Of a stretch of DNA of 64,000 nt, positions 49,623 to 59,448 are shown piece by piece. How positions within the stretch are numbered: position 1 is the stretch's first letter; every line of letters starts with the position of its first letter. This stretch comes from CAWFLT01 sp963816795 (GTDB taxonomy: Bacteria > Acidobacteriota > Vicinamibacteria > Vicinamibacterales > SCN-69-37), in assembly GCA_963816795.1 (NCBI GenBank), contig CAWFLT010000003.1, positions 1 to 64,000 on the forward strand, given 5' to 3'. Under the pieces are notes generated by a model. It saw nothing but the letters and a program-made list of their open reading frames with translations. It was not told where the DNA came from and did no database searches. The position numbers and the translations under genes were made by a program.

Positions 49623-52214
49623 TCACTGGACACCCGAAAGGTCAATTTTGAACATGCCACGCCCGTGCGTCGCGGAGACCAGCGTCTCCCCCATCCAGAA
49701 GAGATCGTCGACCGAGCAGTTCGTCGGCCCCTCGTTCGTCGGCGACCAGGTCGCGCCGGCGTCCTCGCTCGCAAACAGGCCGACTTCAGTTCCGAGATAG
49801 ATGAACGCGGTCTTGCGCGGGTGAACGGCTAACGCGCGGATCGGCGCCTGCGGCAGCGAGGCGCTGATGTCCTTCCACGTCGCGCCGCCATCGGTCGTCT
49901 TCCACACGTTGCCCGAGACATAGCCGCCGAAGGTCACATACACGATCTGCGAATTCCTGGGATCGACCGTGATGTTCGTGCAGTAGCGCGCCGCGACGAG
50001 TGGACTCGGCCCGGTCTGATCGACGCGCTGCCAGATCGGCGACGCCGCCAGCCCGTTCGTCGTCTTGAACACCTGGCCGTCGGTGTGGCCGACCCAGACG
50101 ATGTTGCTGTTCCCTTTCGCCACGGCGATCGCGCTGATGCGCTGTCCAGCGCTCGGCTTGATCGCCTCCCACGACGGCCCGCTCGTCGGCGTGTTCGCCG
50201 TCTTCGCGTCGTTGGTTCGCCACAGCGACAGGCCGCCCGCCAGGAGCCGGTTCGCGGCGTTCGGATCGAGGATAAAGGGTGCGATGAACAGCGCCTGGCG
50301 ATTTCGCGCGTCGGGAATCGTGAACGGAATCGGCTTCCAGTCCCAGCGCTGCTGCGCGTTGTTCCAGAACTGCCCGCTGATGTAGCGATCTCCATCCGTG
50401 TCGTCGCTCGTCCCGCCGTCCAGGTTGCGGTGGATGTTCAGGTACACGTACTCGCCGTAGAACACGTTCGGATCCGTCGGATCAGCCGCGCACCAGCCGC
50501 CGTCGCCCCCGAAGATCGTCCGCCAGTTCTCGCTGCCCGCGGTGGGTTGCAGACAGATGGTTCCGTTGTCCTGTGTGCCGCCAACGATCACCCCGCTGGT
50601 CGCGTTGCCGGCCGCGCCATAGAACTGCGTCACGCTGTAGGTGTTGACGAGCTCGGCCCAGCCGTTGATGCGCGGCAACTGCGCGTTGTTGCCGACGGTG
50701 CGTACGTCCGCGGTGGTGAACACGCCGCCGTCGCCGCCGAAGAACACGCGGCGGTTCGTCGTCCCATTGAAACCCGCGGCGCTCGTAATGCAGTGGTGAT
50801 CGGCGTGTGCCGATCGCGGATCCCACCACGTCGAGATATCGATGAGCAGGTCGCCGCCGTTGGTGCTGCGCCAGAGGTCGACGCCGCCGACGATCACGAA
50901 GTTCACGTTGGTCGGATCGCCGGCCCAGATGACGTTGTCGTACCAGCCCTGGTCCCCGAGGAAACGCGCCGGCTGGCCATCCTGCCGCGTGCTGCCGCGC
51001 TTCGCGTACGACTGGCCGCCGTTGGTCGAGCGCCAGATCTCGCCGCCGTTGACGTTCACCGACGCGTAGACGGTGCTGGCGTTCTGCGCCGCATACGTCA
51101 GCTCGACGCGGTTGCTCCAGATGCCCGGGTGTGTCGCCGCGGTCCAGGTCGCGCCGCCGTCGGTCGAGAAGTACGCGGTGCCGTTGTCCAGGCCGCCAGC
51201 GACCGCGTGCGTCGACAGCGTCGGGTGAAAGTCGACATCGGCGAGCGCTTCAGCAAGCACCAGCGTCCAGTTCGCGCGCGCGGCGTCCGTGCTGCGGAAC
51301 AGGCCGAACGGCGTTGCCGCCAGAAGGACGATGCCGTCTCGCGAGATCGCGAGCCGGTTCACATACTGGAAGTTGGCACCGACCGTCGCCGGCAGCTGCT
51401 GCCACGTCGTGCCGTCGGTGGTGCGGAAGATCCCGGCGCCGCGAATCGCGTCAACGTTGCTGAATCCCTCGCCGGTGCCGGCGTAGATGATGTTCGGGTT
51501 CGTCGGATCCATCGCGAGACAGCAGGTGGCGAGGTTGGCCATGAAGTCGTCGACCGGCTGCCACGACACGCCGGCATCGGCAGTCCGCCACACACCGCCG
51601 CCGGCGCTCGCCGCCCACATCAGGCCGGGCGTCGTCGGGTGGACGACGATGCCGCGTGTGCGGCCCCCGACATTGCCGGGCCCGAGCGCGGTCCAGCCAG
51701 TGCCGGCGGGCGACAAACCAGCCGTCGGAGGTGGCGCGAGCGCGCCCGGCTGAACGCGCGCGCCGGTCGGCACGCCGGCGGCTTTGCCGCTGCTGGTGCG
51801 AAGACGGGTGCGCTCCGTCTGCAGTTGTCGCAGCGCGTTGCTCAGGCCTTCAGCCGGGACGCGTCCCTCATCGTCTTTCTGGGAGAGCAGCCGGAACGCT
51901 TCACGGGCGCGCGGCAGGTCGTAGTAGTCGAGGCGCATGACCGCGCGGCGCAGCTTGCCCTGCGGGATCTTCGCGAACCCCTCGTCGGTCAGACCGCGGA
52001 CCTGGCGCAGCCGGCTGACCTGCTCGGGGAGCAGCTTGCGCGACTTGGCGATGCGGCGATCGGAGGGTGATGCCTGGGTGGCCGTGGCGCGGCTTGTTCG
52101 ACGGGCGCCGCTGCTCCCGCGCGCGCCCGCCGGCGTCGCGCCGCGTTTCGTCTTCGCGCGCGCTCGAGTTGCCGCTCGACGTCCGCTCTTCGTCCTCTTC
52201 GCGCGCTTCGCCAT
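49623..52214 (-). CDS. BNR/VPS10-like repeat protein with basic N-terminal region
   Basis: Intact, about 863 residues. The N-terminus is very basic (AKRAKRTKSGRRAATRARAK). Residues about 65-140 are helical. From about 170 on, repeats of the BNR/sortilin (VPS10) kind are seen: GGGVWRTADAGVSWQPV, AGIFRTTDGTTWQQL, YFSTDGGATWTAAT, IWRSTNGGQSYAK and GNVWKTTDGGATWKDIS. The end is LFASEDAGATWSPTNEG ... SATHGRGMFKID. These form beta-propellers used in glycan or protein binding; the catalytic sialidase residues are not evident. No export signal is seen. It starts 19 bp after the next upstream gene. Confidence 0.85.
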   Translation of the reverse strand: MAKRAKRTKSGRRAATRARAKTKRGATPAGARGSSGARRTSRATATQASPSDRRIAKSRKLLPEQVSRLRQVRGLTDEGFAKIPQGKLRRAVMRLDYYDLPRAREAFRLLSQKDDEGRVPAEGLSNALRQLQTERTRLRTSSGKAAGVPTGARVQPGALAPPPTAGLSPAGTGWTALGPGNVGGRTRGIVVHPTTPGLMWAASAGGGVWRTADAGVSWQPVDDFMANLATCCLAMDPTNPNIIYAGTGEGFSNVDAIRGAGIFRTTDGTTWQQLPATVGANFQYVNRLAISRDGIVLLAATPFGLFRSTDAARANWTLVLAEALADVDFHPTLSTHAVAGGLDNGTAYFSTDGGATWTAATHPGIWSNRVELTYAAQNASTVYASVNVNGGEIWRSTNGGQSYAKRGSTRQDGQPARFLGDQGWYDNVIWAGDPTNVNFVIVGGVDLWRSTNGGDLLIDISTWWDPRSAHADHHCITSAAGFNGTTNRRVFFGGDGGVFTTADVRTVGNNAQLPRINGWAELVNTYSVTQFYGAAGNATSGVIVGGTQDNGTICLQPTAGSENWRTIFGGDGGWCAADPTDPNVFYGEYVYLNIHRNLDGGTSDDTDGDRYISGQFWNNAQQRWDWKPIPFTIPDARNRQALFIAPFILDPNAANRLLAGGLSLWRTNDAKTANTPTSGPSWEAIKPSAGQRISAIAVAKGNSNIVWVGHTDGQVFKTTNGLAASPIWQRVDQTGPSPLVAARYCTNITVDPRNSQIVYVTFGGYVSGNVWKTTDGGATWKDISASLPQAPIRALAVHPRKTAFIYLGTEVGLFASEDAGATWSPTNEGPTNCSVDDLFWMGETLVSATHGRGMFKIDLSGVQ

Positions 52215-52232
52215 CCTCGCCTCCTTCGCCAC

Positions 52233-53009
52233 TCACATGCGCCGCGCCGGCGCCGTCGTGCGCCTCTCCGGCAGCGATCTCGTCCACTTCATCTCGCCCG
52301 TCCGGACATCCACGCAGACGAGCTGCAATCCCGTCGTTCGGCCGCGCGTCGTGTCAGATCGCGCCGCCTCAAGGAGATAGAACAGCCGGCCTTCCACCAC
52401 CGAGGGTTGCCGGCCGTCCGGGGGCACCAGACTGGCGAAGACGCCAGCGTCAGGAACCGTCTCCGTTTGCGTCGCCATCGCCGCCGCGGGCGCCGTGGTC
52501 GATCTCACCAGACGACCGTTTCGTAAATCGATCCGCGCCTCGCCGTGCGTCTGCCGCCGGGCGTCTGCCTCGATCTGCATCGGCGGCGGCGCGCCGCCTG
52601 TATAAAAGGACTCCGCCCGCCACGCGATGACGAGTTCCAAGTTCTCCGCTGACACGTCGTACTCGAACACACGATCCGGATCGTTGACGGCGACCCAGTC
52701 CGGCAGCGCGATTGGCGGCAGCTCCCGATCGCTTCGGCCGTCCTCGTCGAGCTTCAAGGTGACGAACTGCAGGACGTTGTCGCGTGATCGCGCACGATCC
52801 TCCGCGACGAGCCGGTCGCCGAGGACGAGCCTCGGGCGCGCATCGACCGCCGAAATCCACAAGTCGGTGCCCGACGCGAGCTCGAGCGCCAGGACGCCGG
52901 CGGTACGTAGCGCCACGAAGCCGTGCGCACCGTCTTCGGAGGCGACACCTTCCGGAAAGGGCACCGGCGCCGTTCGCTGATCGTTCGGCTGAACCGCCAC
53001 GGCCTGCAC
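52233..53009 (-). CDS. hypothetical protein, partial PQQ-like propeller
   Basis: 258 residues: GVLALELASGTDLWISAVDARPRLVLGDRLVAED, then VIAWRAESFYTGGAPPPMQIEADARRQ and a final VEGRLFYLLEAARSD ... QLVCVDVRTGEMKWTRSLPERR. The last block resembles a blade of BamB-like PQQ repeats. I cannot give a function. The upstream end may be incomplete, since the first residues do not look like a signal peptide. It is immediately upstream of the BNR gene in the same direction. Confidence 0.6.
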   Translation of the reverse strand: MQAVAVQPNDQRTAPVPFPEGVASEDGAHGFVALRTAGVLALELASGTDLWISAVDARPRLVLGDRLVAEDRARSRDNVLQFVTLKLDEDGRSDRELPPIALPDWVAVNDPDRVFEYDVSAENLELVIAWRAESFYTGGAPPPMQIEADARRQTHGEARIDLRNGRLVRSTTAPAAAMATQTETVPDAGVFASLVPPDGRQPSVVEGRLFYLLEAARSDTTRGRTTGLQLVCVDVRTGEMKWTRSLPERRTTAPARRM

Positions 53010-54287
53010 TCCGTTGAGCTGGGGGCCAGCATCTTACAAGGTTCTACGAGCATCTGGACCGATGGAACCGATGGCGGAGGTTGCGAGACTGCGACGGACG
53101 GCAACGCGAGGAACAACCATGCTGTTTATCGCCGCCGTGCAACTCATCAGGCCTGTACACTCGATGAGTGCTGGAACAGTTGGTGCCGTATGCCGTGGGG
53201 CTCACACTCCCAGTCGTTCTCTGGCTCCTGTAATGGGCATTCCGTTGGCGGTACCCTTGGGGACGTCAGACGCACGATTGACTTCCGCCTGCGGCGCCCG
53301 AGTCTCTTGGCGTGGACCTGCCACGGACGGGGCCAAACGCTCGCTCCGCTGGCCGTTCGTGGATCGACGCGGATTCGGAAGCACAGAGGCCGACACCGCC
53401 AAGGCTCGTCGACGCGCGCGGTGAAACAGCGATGATGCGGGCAGCATTTGTCGAGGCCGGCGCTGTCTACATCCTGGCTGCTGCGGCGGTCGTGTGGTAC
53501 GGCCGACGAGTAGGCGGCGGTGTTCGGGCCTACGACAGACCGACGCGGCGGCGATTGCGAATCGCGTGTTCGTCGCCGCAGGTGGGCCCTTGCGACGTTC
53601 ATCGGCCGAACCCTTGTTGGCTTCGCTCGGAGCAGGGGCGTAGCTGCCCTGCTGCTTCGGGATCGGGCCCCTCTCGATTCGGATCGACAGCGCCGGTTTC
53701 TGTGTCGGCGGCGAAGACTTCAGCCTCGGGAATTTCCTGAACACTTCCTGTGTCATACGGCGGGCACGGCACGTGACGAGCTTGTGAACTCTCCATCGGC
53801 ATGTCGACAGGGTTGCCGCCGTCTGTGAGGGACGGGCGATTCCCCCGAACCCGTTTCCTCAGCTTCGAGCCACCGGCGCTCCGGATCGCAGGGCGAGCAT
53901 CACATCTGCGCCGGACCGAAGATGTTGACGTTCAGGAACTCTTCGATCTGATTTCAGAGGATAGTTGGCGCAAGGTTTATCGGGGTGAACTCGAAGTGCG
54001 CCCACCAGGCGCGGCCCACCACCCGACGGGTTGGGCGGTCCTGTTCTGGACTGACGGGCGAATTCCTAAACCCTAGGCGACTACTCAGGAAGAATCGCGC
54101 CGCCCGGCATGAAGTGATCGCCGGAGGTCGAGGCGTCGGGCTGCGCATTGCTGAAGCACGTTGGTAGAGGAGTTCCAGTCTGGCTCGACGGATCTTCTCC
54201 CGACGCTTGGCTGCCCGGCTCCCGCCCGAGGCCCTTGGACGATAGGCGATGTTGGATTATTGAGCACGTTCTGGCTATTTCAACGAC
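53010..54287. other. gene-poor stretch with decayed fragments
   Basis: No convincing gene in 1.28 kb. Two plus-strand fragments look membrane-like: LEQLVPYAVGLTLPVVLWLL near 53,167 and FVEAGAVYILAAAAVVWYG near 53,447, perhaps a broken small membrane protein. On the minus strand, QIEEFLNVNIFGPAQM ends near 53,908. It matches the sequence at about 62,550 and is probably the tail of a lost gene. Confidence 0.4.
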
Positions 54288-55229
54288 TCACGTTGACGGG
54301 ATCGCCCGCTCCAGCGCATCGTCCAGCGAGCCGCGGATGACTAGCATCTTCATTGATTGTCGCGCGCTGGCCCGGTGAGAGCGACGTCTGCGAGTCGACG
54401 TGTCTGACACGTCAGTCAGGATTACTTCTACGTCGCCCGCGGTGCGGGCGAAGCTCGCGATCACCCATGCCTTGTCGGTGGACAACGTGGCGATGAAGGG
54501 CATGTCGACCGCTCGGGATTTGTTGTAGGGACGGCATCCATCGTCGCGACGCTCGATCCGCTGCGCCGGGATTGGCCAGGTGAACGACGCGAGATAACGA
54601 GCAGGGAGCCACTGATCAAGTGGGATCGTGAGCCGGCGTGGCGTCTCTGACGCCAGCAGGTCAAAGCCGTCGGCGTGATGGACGTAGGTGCGCTCCAGGC
54701 GCACGTCGTGGAAGATCGACGTGAGTCGTGGATCCGTGGGGGCATAGATCATGTCGTACGCTACCCGAGAGTTGTTTGTCACTTCATAACGGAAGCGCAC
54801 GCCGTCGCCCTCCAGCGTGGCTCGCGCGAGCAGATGGACCCCATCTCGCAGATCACGCTCGTACTCGAGAGAGCGGTGGAGCGGCGCCACAGCGGTCGGT
54901 CGCCACCCCGTCCGGGACTGAAGATATAAAGCTGTTGGCTAGAGCGCTGGCCTTGTTTGACGACGGTGACGTGTTCGGGGAAGAGGATCTCGATCGACCG
55001 ATCTGACGTTGAGTGACCAGGGAGGACAACGCGGGAGAACGGGCGATGTGTGCTCGGTTGCCACAAGCAACTGTAATCCAGCGGCGTTCTGAATGGGCAG
55101 GTGGACCTCGGCGGAGCCGACGGTGGTTTGCGCGCGTGTGGGCGAAGGGCCGACCAGCCACCAGACGGTCAGAATTACCCCACAGAGGCCCGCCGCGCAC
55201 AACGTCCGGAGTTTATCTTTCCCCCTCAT
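54288..55229 (-). CDS. exported protein, unknown function (frameshifted)
   Basis: The N-terminus MRGKDKLRTLCAAGLCGVILTVWWLVG with SPTRAQ is a signal peptide; the ATG at 55229 is chosen for this reason. Parts in other frames continue SAEVHLPIQNAAGLQLLVATEH and then, near 54,880, SLEYERDLRDGVHLLARATLEGDGVRFRYEVTNNS. The end is GFDLLASETPRRLTIPLDQWLPARYLASFTW ... AWVIASFARTAGDV. Frameshifts near 55,080, 54,930 and 54,430 interrupt it. The fold and function are unknown. It is divergent from the recombinase gene at 55303. Confidence 0.65.
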
Positions 55230-55302
55230 GGTTCCAGGCTCGACGATGTTATCCCGGGATGTCGCGTGTCGATCGGTAACGCTTAACGCCGTAGGGAGGA
55301 AG

Positions 55303-56299
55303 ATGGACGAAGCTGACCGCGATGGTCGAGGAGGCCGTCGCCCATGCCAAAGTCCCATTGACGGAAGCGACACCGTCGTAAGCGAGTGCTCGCCCTGCCA
55401 GACCTGGAGCATGCCAAGACCGCCGTCCTCAACAGCCTCACCTCAGCGGGGGAAGCGCACCTACGACCACGCGATCACTGAATTCGTGGGCTGGTACTGT
55501 TCTGAGCCTCGCTTGGCTTTCAACCGAACTGTCGTGCTCCGCTATCGGATCCACCTGGAAGAGCGGCACTACGCGCCAGCGACAATCAACCTTCGACTTG
55601 CGGCCGTTCGCCGTGTGGCCTATGAGGCCGCCGATGTCGGGCTATTGAGTCCCGAATTGGCGGCCAGCATTCGCCGTGTGAAGGGCGTGCGGCGACTGGG
55701 CATCCGGACCGGCAACTGGCTGACAGCCGAACAGGGTCGCCACCTGCTCGAAGCGGCTGGAGGTGACACCTTACGGGCCGTTCGGAACCACGCCATGCTG
55801 TCGATGTTGATCGGGTGCGGGCTCCGTCGCGGGGAGCTGCTCGCCTTGGTGCTGGAGGCGGTGCAACAGCGCGAAGGACACTGGGTGATTGCCGACCTCA
55901 CCGGCAAGGGCGGACATGTCCGGACGGTGCCAATACCGGTCTGGGTTAAGGCCGCCCTTGATCGCTGGACGGCTGCAGCCGGTATTCAGTGCGGGCGGGT
56001 CTTTCGCGCCATCGGTAGGACCGGTCGTGTCTGGGGCGACGGCATGACTCCTAAGGTCCTCTGGGAAATCGTGAGGGCTGCGGCAGCGAGTGCGGGAATC
56101 AACAAGCTGGCGCCACACGACCTGAGGCGGACGTGTGCGCGCCTTTGCCATCTGGCCGGCGGAGAACTCGACCAGATTCGGTTCTTGCTCGGGCATGTGT
56201 CGATTCAGACCACCGAGCGGTATCTGGGATCCCGTCAGAAGCTCGGGTGTGCCGTCAACGATCAGAATCGGGATCGAGCCTGCCGCCGCTGGGGCATAG
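55303..56299 (+). CDS. tyrosine recombinase / phage-type integrase (frameshifted at both ends)
   Basis: AGGGAGGA precedes the ATG at 55303. The SAM-like core-binding domain (ITEFVGWYCSEPRLAFNRTVVLRYRIHLEERHYAPATINLRLAAVRRVAYEA) is followed by the catalytic domain. CGLRRGELLALVLE holds the first Arg, LTGKGGHVRTVPIP the Lys region, APHDLRRTCARLCHLAGG the HxxR, and FLLGHVSIQTTERYLGSRQ the final His and Tyr. A shift near 55,390 and one near 56,265 are corrected by the frames LALPDLEHAKTAVL and RIGIEPAAAGA (stop 56,297). About 330 residues, XerC/D-like. No attachment-site core is seen next to it. Confidence 0.85.
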
Positions 56300-56392
56300 T
56301 GCATTTTCTGGGGCCAAGGGCGGGCAGTAGGTCCGCCCTTCGCGACTTATCGCAGGTAGTCGGCACCTCGATTTGTCTTTCGAGTCGAGAGG

Positions 56393-59106
56393 TCACCTCG
56401 TCGGCAGGAGACGCTTCAGCTCTTCAAACCAGTTTTGCACCAGGATGAGGCCTGACGCCGTGCCGCTTCCGGTTTCTTTCTCGGCGCGGAGAATGACGAT
56501 GAACCGTCCATCCGGGGCAAGAGATCGGTAGTCCGAGACCCAACGGCCGGCGCGATCATGGCAGCTTCGAACAACACCTGCGGACGCCCGGCGACCAGCG
56601 TCGTCCCGGACCTTACCGGGACCACAAACATCTGACGACCGTCCAGGCCGCCGAAGAAGAGTTCCCGACCGTTACGCGACCAGAGCGGCCGCACACCACC
56701 ATCCCTCGAAATTTGCTGCTTACTTCCCAGCTCCGGATACCGCTCGACATAGATTTCTTCCCGGCCAACGTTCGACTGGTAGGCCATCCAGAGTCTGTTT
56801 GGAGAAAGGGCTGAGAACTGGTTGCAGGAATCGCTTTTTACCAGCACTCTTACGTCCGACGAGCGCTCGATGGGAATCTCCCCGATGGCGCATTGATTGA
56901 TTGGCGAAGCTGGCGATACTTCCGTAAACAGAACATGACTGCCGTCGGGCGACCAGCCATCGGCATGGAGATCAATGAGATTCTTGGCGCGCGAGAGCAG
57001 TCGCTCGTCGGCGCCGGTGCCGTCCGCCTGTCGCGAGAACAGCTCCAGGTAGCCGGCTCGCCTGGACGTAAAGACGATGCGTTGCCCGTCGGACGTCCAG
57101 AGCGGACTGCGGTCCTCGGCTGGGTCGGTGGTCAGCCGGCTCAGCGTGGCGCGCGCGAACTCATACGTCGACACGTCTGTACGCGTGGCGAGGGCGAGCC
57201 GCGCGCCATCGGGCGACACCCGGACGTCGCGGTATAGGTCCGGCGGGACGCCGGGTAATGTCGTGACACGTCCCTGGCGATCCACTGAGGCGATGGTGTT
57301 CCGGCTGGCGGGACGTGCCAGGCCCGCGACATAGACGAGTGAGCCGTTGGCGGCCACCGCGAAATTGGCGGCGCCCAATGGCGTCGTCCAAACGCCCTCG
57401 AGCACCGGCGCAGGCGTGCCGGTCGGCTCCAGCCGTTCGAGGTCGAACGGCACGGCGCGCAGGGTCCCGGCGACGCCGTAGACCAGATGTCCCGTCGGCA
57501 CGTAGTGAGCGTGACTCCCGCCACGAACGAGCACCTTCGACGCGCCGGTCTTCAGATCCAGCACCGCGACCTGCACGTTGTCGGGGCCCCCGATCGCCGG
57601 ATAGATCGTGAAGAGGACCGCGCCGCCTCCAGGCAGGAACTCGGGCCAGAGGTGATCTCTGTCGCCGCGCTCGCTATCGGGCTTCGTGAGCACAGCGGGC
57701 TCGCCTCCTGCAGCCGACACGCGCTGCAGGCCTGTCACCGTCGCGTCGGTCGCGAAGACAATGGTCCCGTCCGGTCCCCACGTGGCGCCACGCAAAACGC
57801 CGTCCACGGGAGCAATCGTGCCAGGTGGCCCGCCCGTGATCGCCACTTTCTTGAGTCTCTGTCCGTCGGCAAACCCGATCCACTGTCCGTCGGGAGAGAT
57901 GAACGGATTCGTGGGCGTGCCGAGACCGCCGAGCACGTCGGGCTCGATCTGATTGAGCACCCGTACGAGCAGTTGGTTGGTGCCGCGATACACGATGCGG
58001 GAGCCGTCAGGTGTGATAGCGACATCACGGACGCCACCCGCCGTTACCAGTGCGGTCGACTCCGTCGTTGCGATTGTCGTACGGACGACGGCCGGCGACG
58101 CGGTCCTCATGCTCCACCACACCGCTCCGCCGACGATGGCACCGCCGACGATCAGCGCGCCCGCCGCTGGAACCACGCGGCGCCAACGCGACACCTCCCC
58201 GCGTACGTAGGGTCCGGCTTCAGCCGGACCTTCGACCGCCCCCCGGAGACCTGCCGCTTCGTCGAGCACGAAGAGCGCGGTCGAGATGTCGGCAACACGC
58301 GTCCGCCGGTCCGTGTCCAGGCAGCGCCGGAGCAGCGCCCGAATCGCCGCCGGTACCTCCGCGGGCAGCGCCTGCCAGTTGGGATCGATCTTCAGCACGT
58401 TGGCGAGTGTGTCCGAGATGTCCTCACCCTCGAACGCACGCCTGCCGGTGAGCATCTCGTAGAGGACGCAGCCAAACGCCCAGATATCACTCCGTTTGTC
58501 CACCGTCTTGCCCCGCGCTTGTTCCGGACTCATGTACGCAGCCGTGCCCATGACGACGCCCATGCGCGTCATGGCCGGACTGGTAATCGTCGGCGATTGC
58601 GACGCATCGATCGAAGCGGGCGCAGGGTCGAGCGCCTTCGCCAACCCAAAGTCGAGCACCTTGACGGTGCCATCCGACCTCAGCTTGATATTCGCCGGTT
58701 TCAAATCGCGATGAATGATGCCCTGCTCATGTGCGGCTTCCACCGCCTCGGCAATTTGGCGGGCGATTGGTATCGCTTCGTCGAGTGGGATCGGCCCTTG
58801 AGCGATGCGATCCGCAAGCGTGGGTCCCTCTACCAGTTCCAGCACGAGTGCCTTGACGCCGTCGGCGTCCTCCAACCCGTAGATCGCCGCGATGTGGGGA
58901 TGATTCAGGGACGCCAGGAGTTCCGCCTCGCGTTGGAAGCGGGCTAGCCTCTCCGCATCAGCGGCCACCGAGGTCGGCAGCACCTTGATGGCGACCGCCC
59001 GTTTCAGGTTGGTGTCAATGGCTCTGTAGACCTCACCCATCCCGCCCACGCCGATCAGGGCGACGACTTCATATGGACCGAGGCGCGTGCCAGGAGTTAA
59101 GGCCAA
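56393..59106 (-). CDS. Ser/Thr protein kinase with C-terminal PD40 propeller (one frameshift near the C-terminus)
   Basis: GPYEVVALIGVGGMGEVYRAIDTN, VAIKVLPTSV, HRDLKPANIKL, VLDFGLAKAL and GTAAYMSPEQARGK show a complete Hanks-type kinase. A short insert (GPAEAGPYVRG) comes from the palindromic repeat at 58,211. A single membrane helix (VVPAAGALIVGGAIVGGAVWWSM) is followed by propeller repeats (SPDGQWIGFADGQRLKK, VYVAGLARP, SPDGSHVLFTEVSP). A shift near 56,530 restores the expected ending LVQNWFEELKRLLPTR with the stop at 56,393. About 900 residues. It is divergent from the related kinase at 59,449. Confidence 0.9.
58211..58230. repeat. REP-like palindrome inserted in frame in the kinase gene
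   Basis: GGTCCGGCT-TC-AGCCGGACC is a perfect 9-bp stem with a 2-base centre. It encodes GPAEAG on the minus strand, in the linker after the kinase domain and before the membrane helix. The reading frame is unbroken. Its form is that of dispersed REP elements mobilised by TnpA-REP (RAYT) proteins. Confidence 0.6.
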
Positions 59107-59448
59107 GGTTTGCGTGATTATACGGGCGGGACCGGAGTACGGAGCGGATTACTCCTCAGTGACGCCGATGTGGCGACTCATTCCGGGACTTCCCTGCTGC
59201 TCGCAGCGAATCATCGACGACTCCGGCAACCCTCCGAGATCTCCTCAACCTCGAGAGACCGACGGGCGAATGTCGAAACTCGAATTCGTCAATAGGACAC
59301 GGAGACACCGGCTCAAGACAAACTCGCGGGAAACCGGGACCCCACCTCCGGCTGAGAGACGGGAACGTCGGAACCGACTCTCAGAAAGGGTCCACGCGAT
59401 CGGAACACGCTCAGGCCGGTGAAACGGGTAAGCTCGTAAGCTCTTACC
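59107..59448. other. intergenic region between divergent kinase genes
   Basis: No gene is supported in these 340 bp. Both kinase promoters are expected here, but I see no clear -10/-35 pair or known operator. Confidence 0.4.

Noticed and set aside
50085..52070. Long plus-strand open frame of 661 codons
   Set aside because: It is the antisense shadow of the BNR-repeat gene.
55303..56299. Recombinase as a sign of a prophage or integrative element
   Set aside because: No attachment repeats, phage structural genes or relaxase were seen around it.
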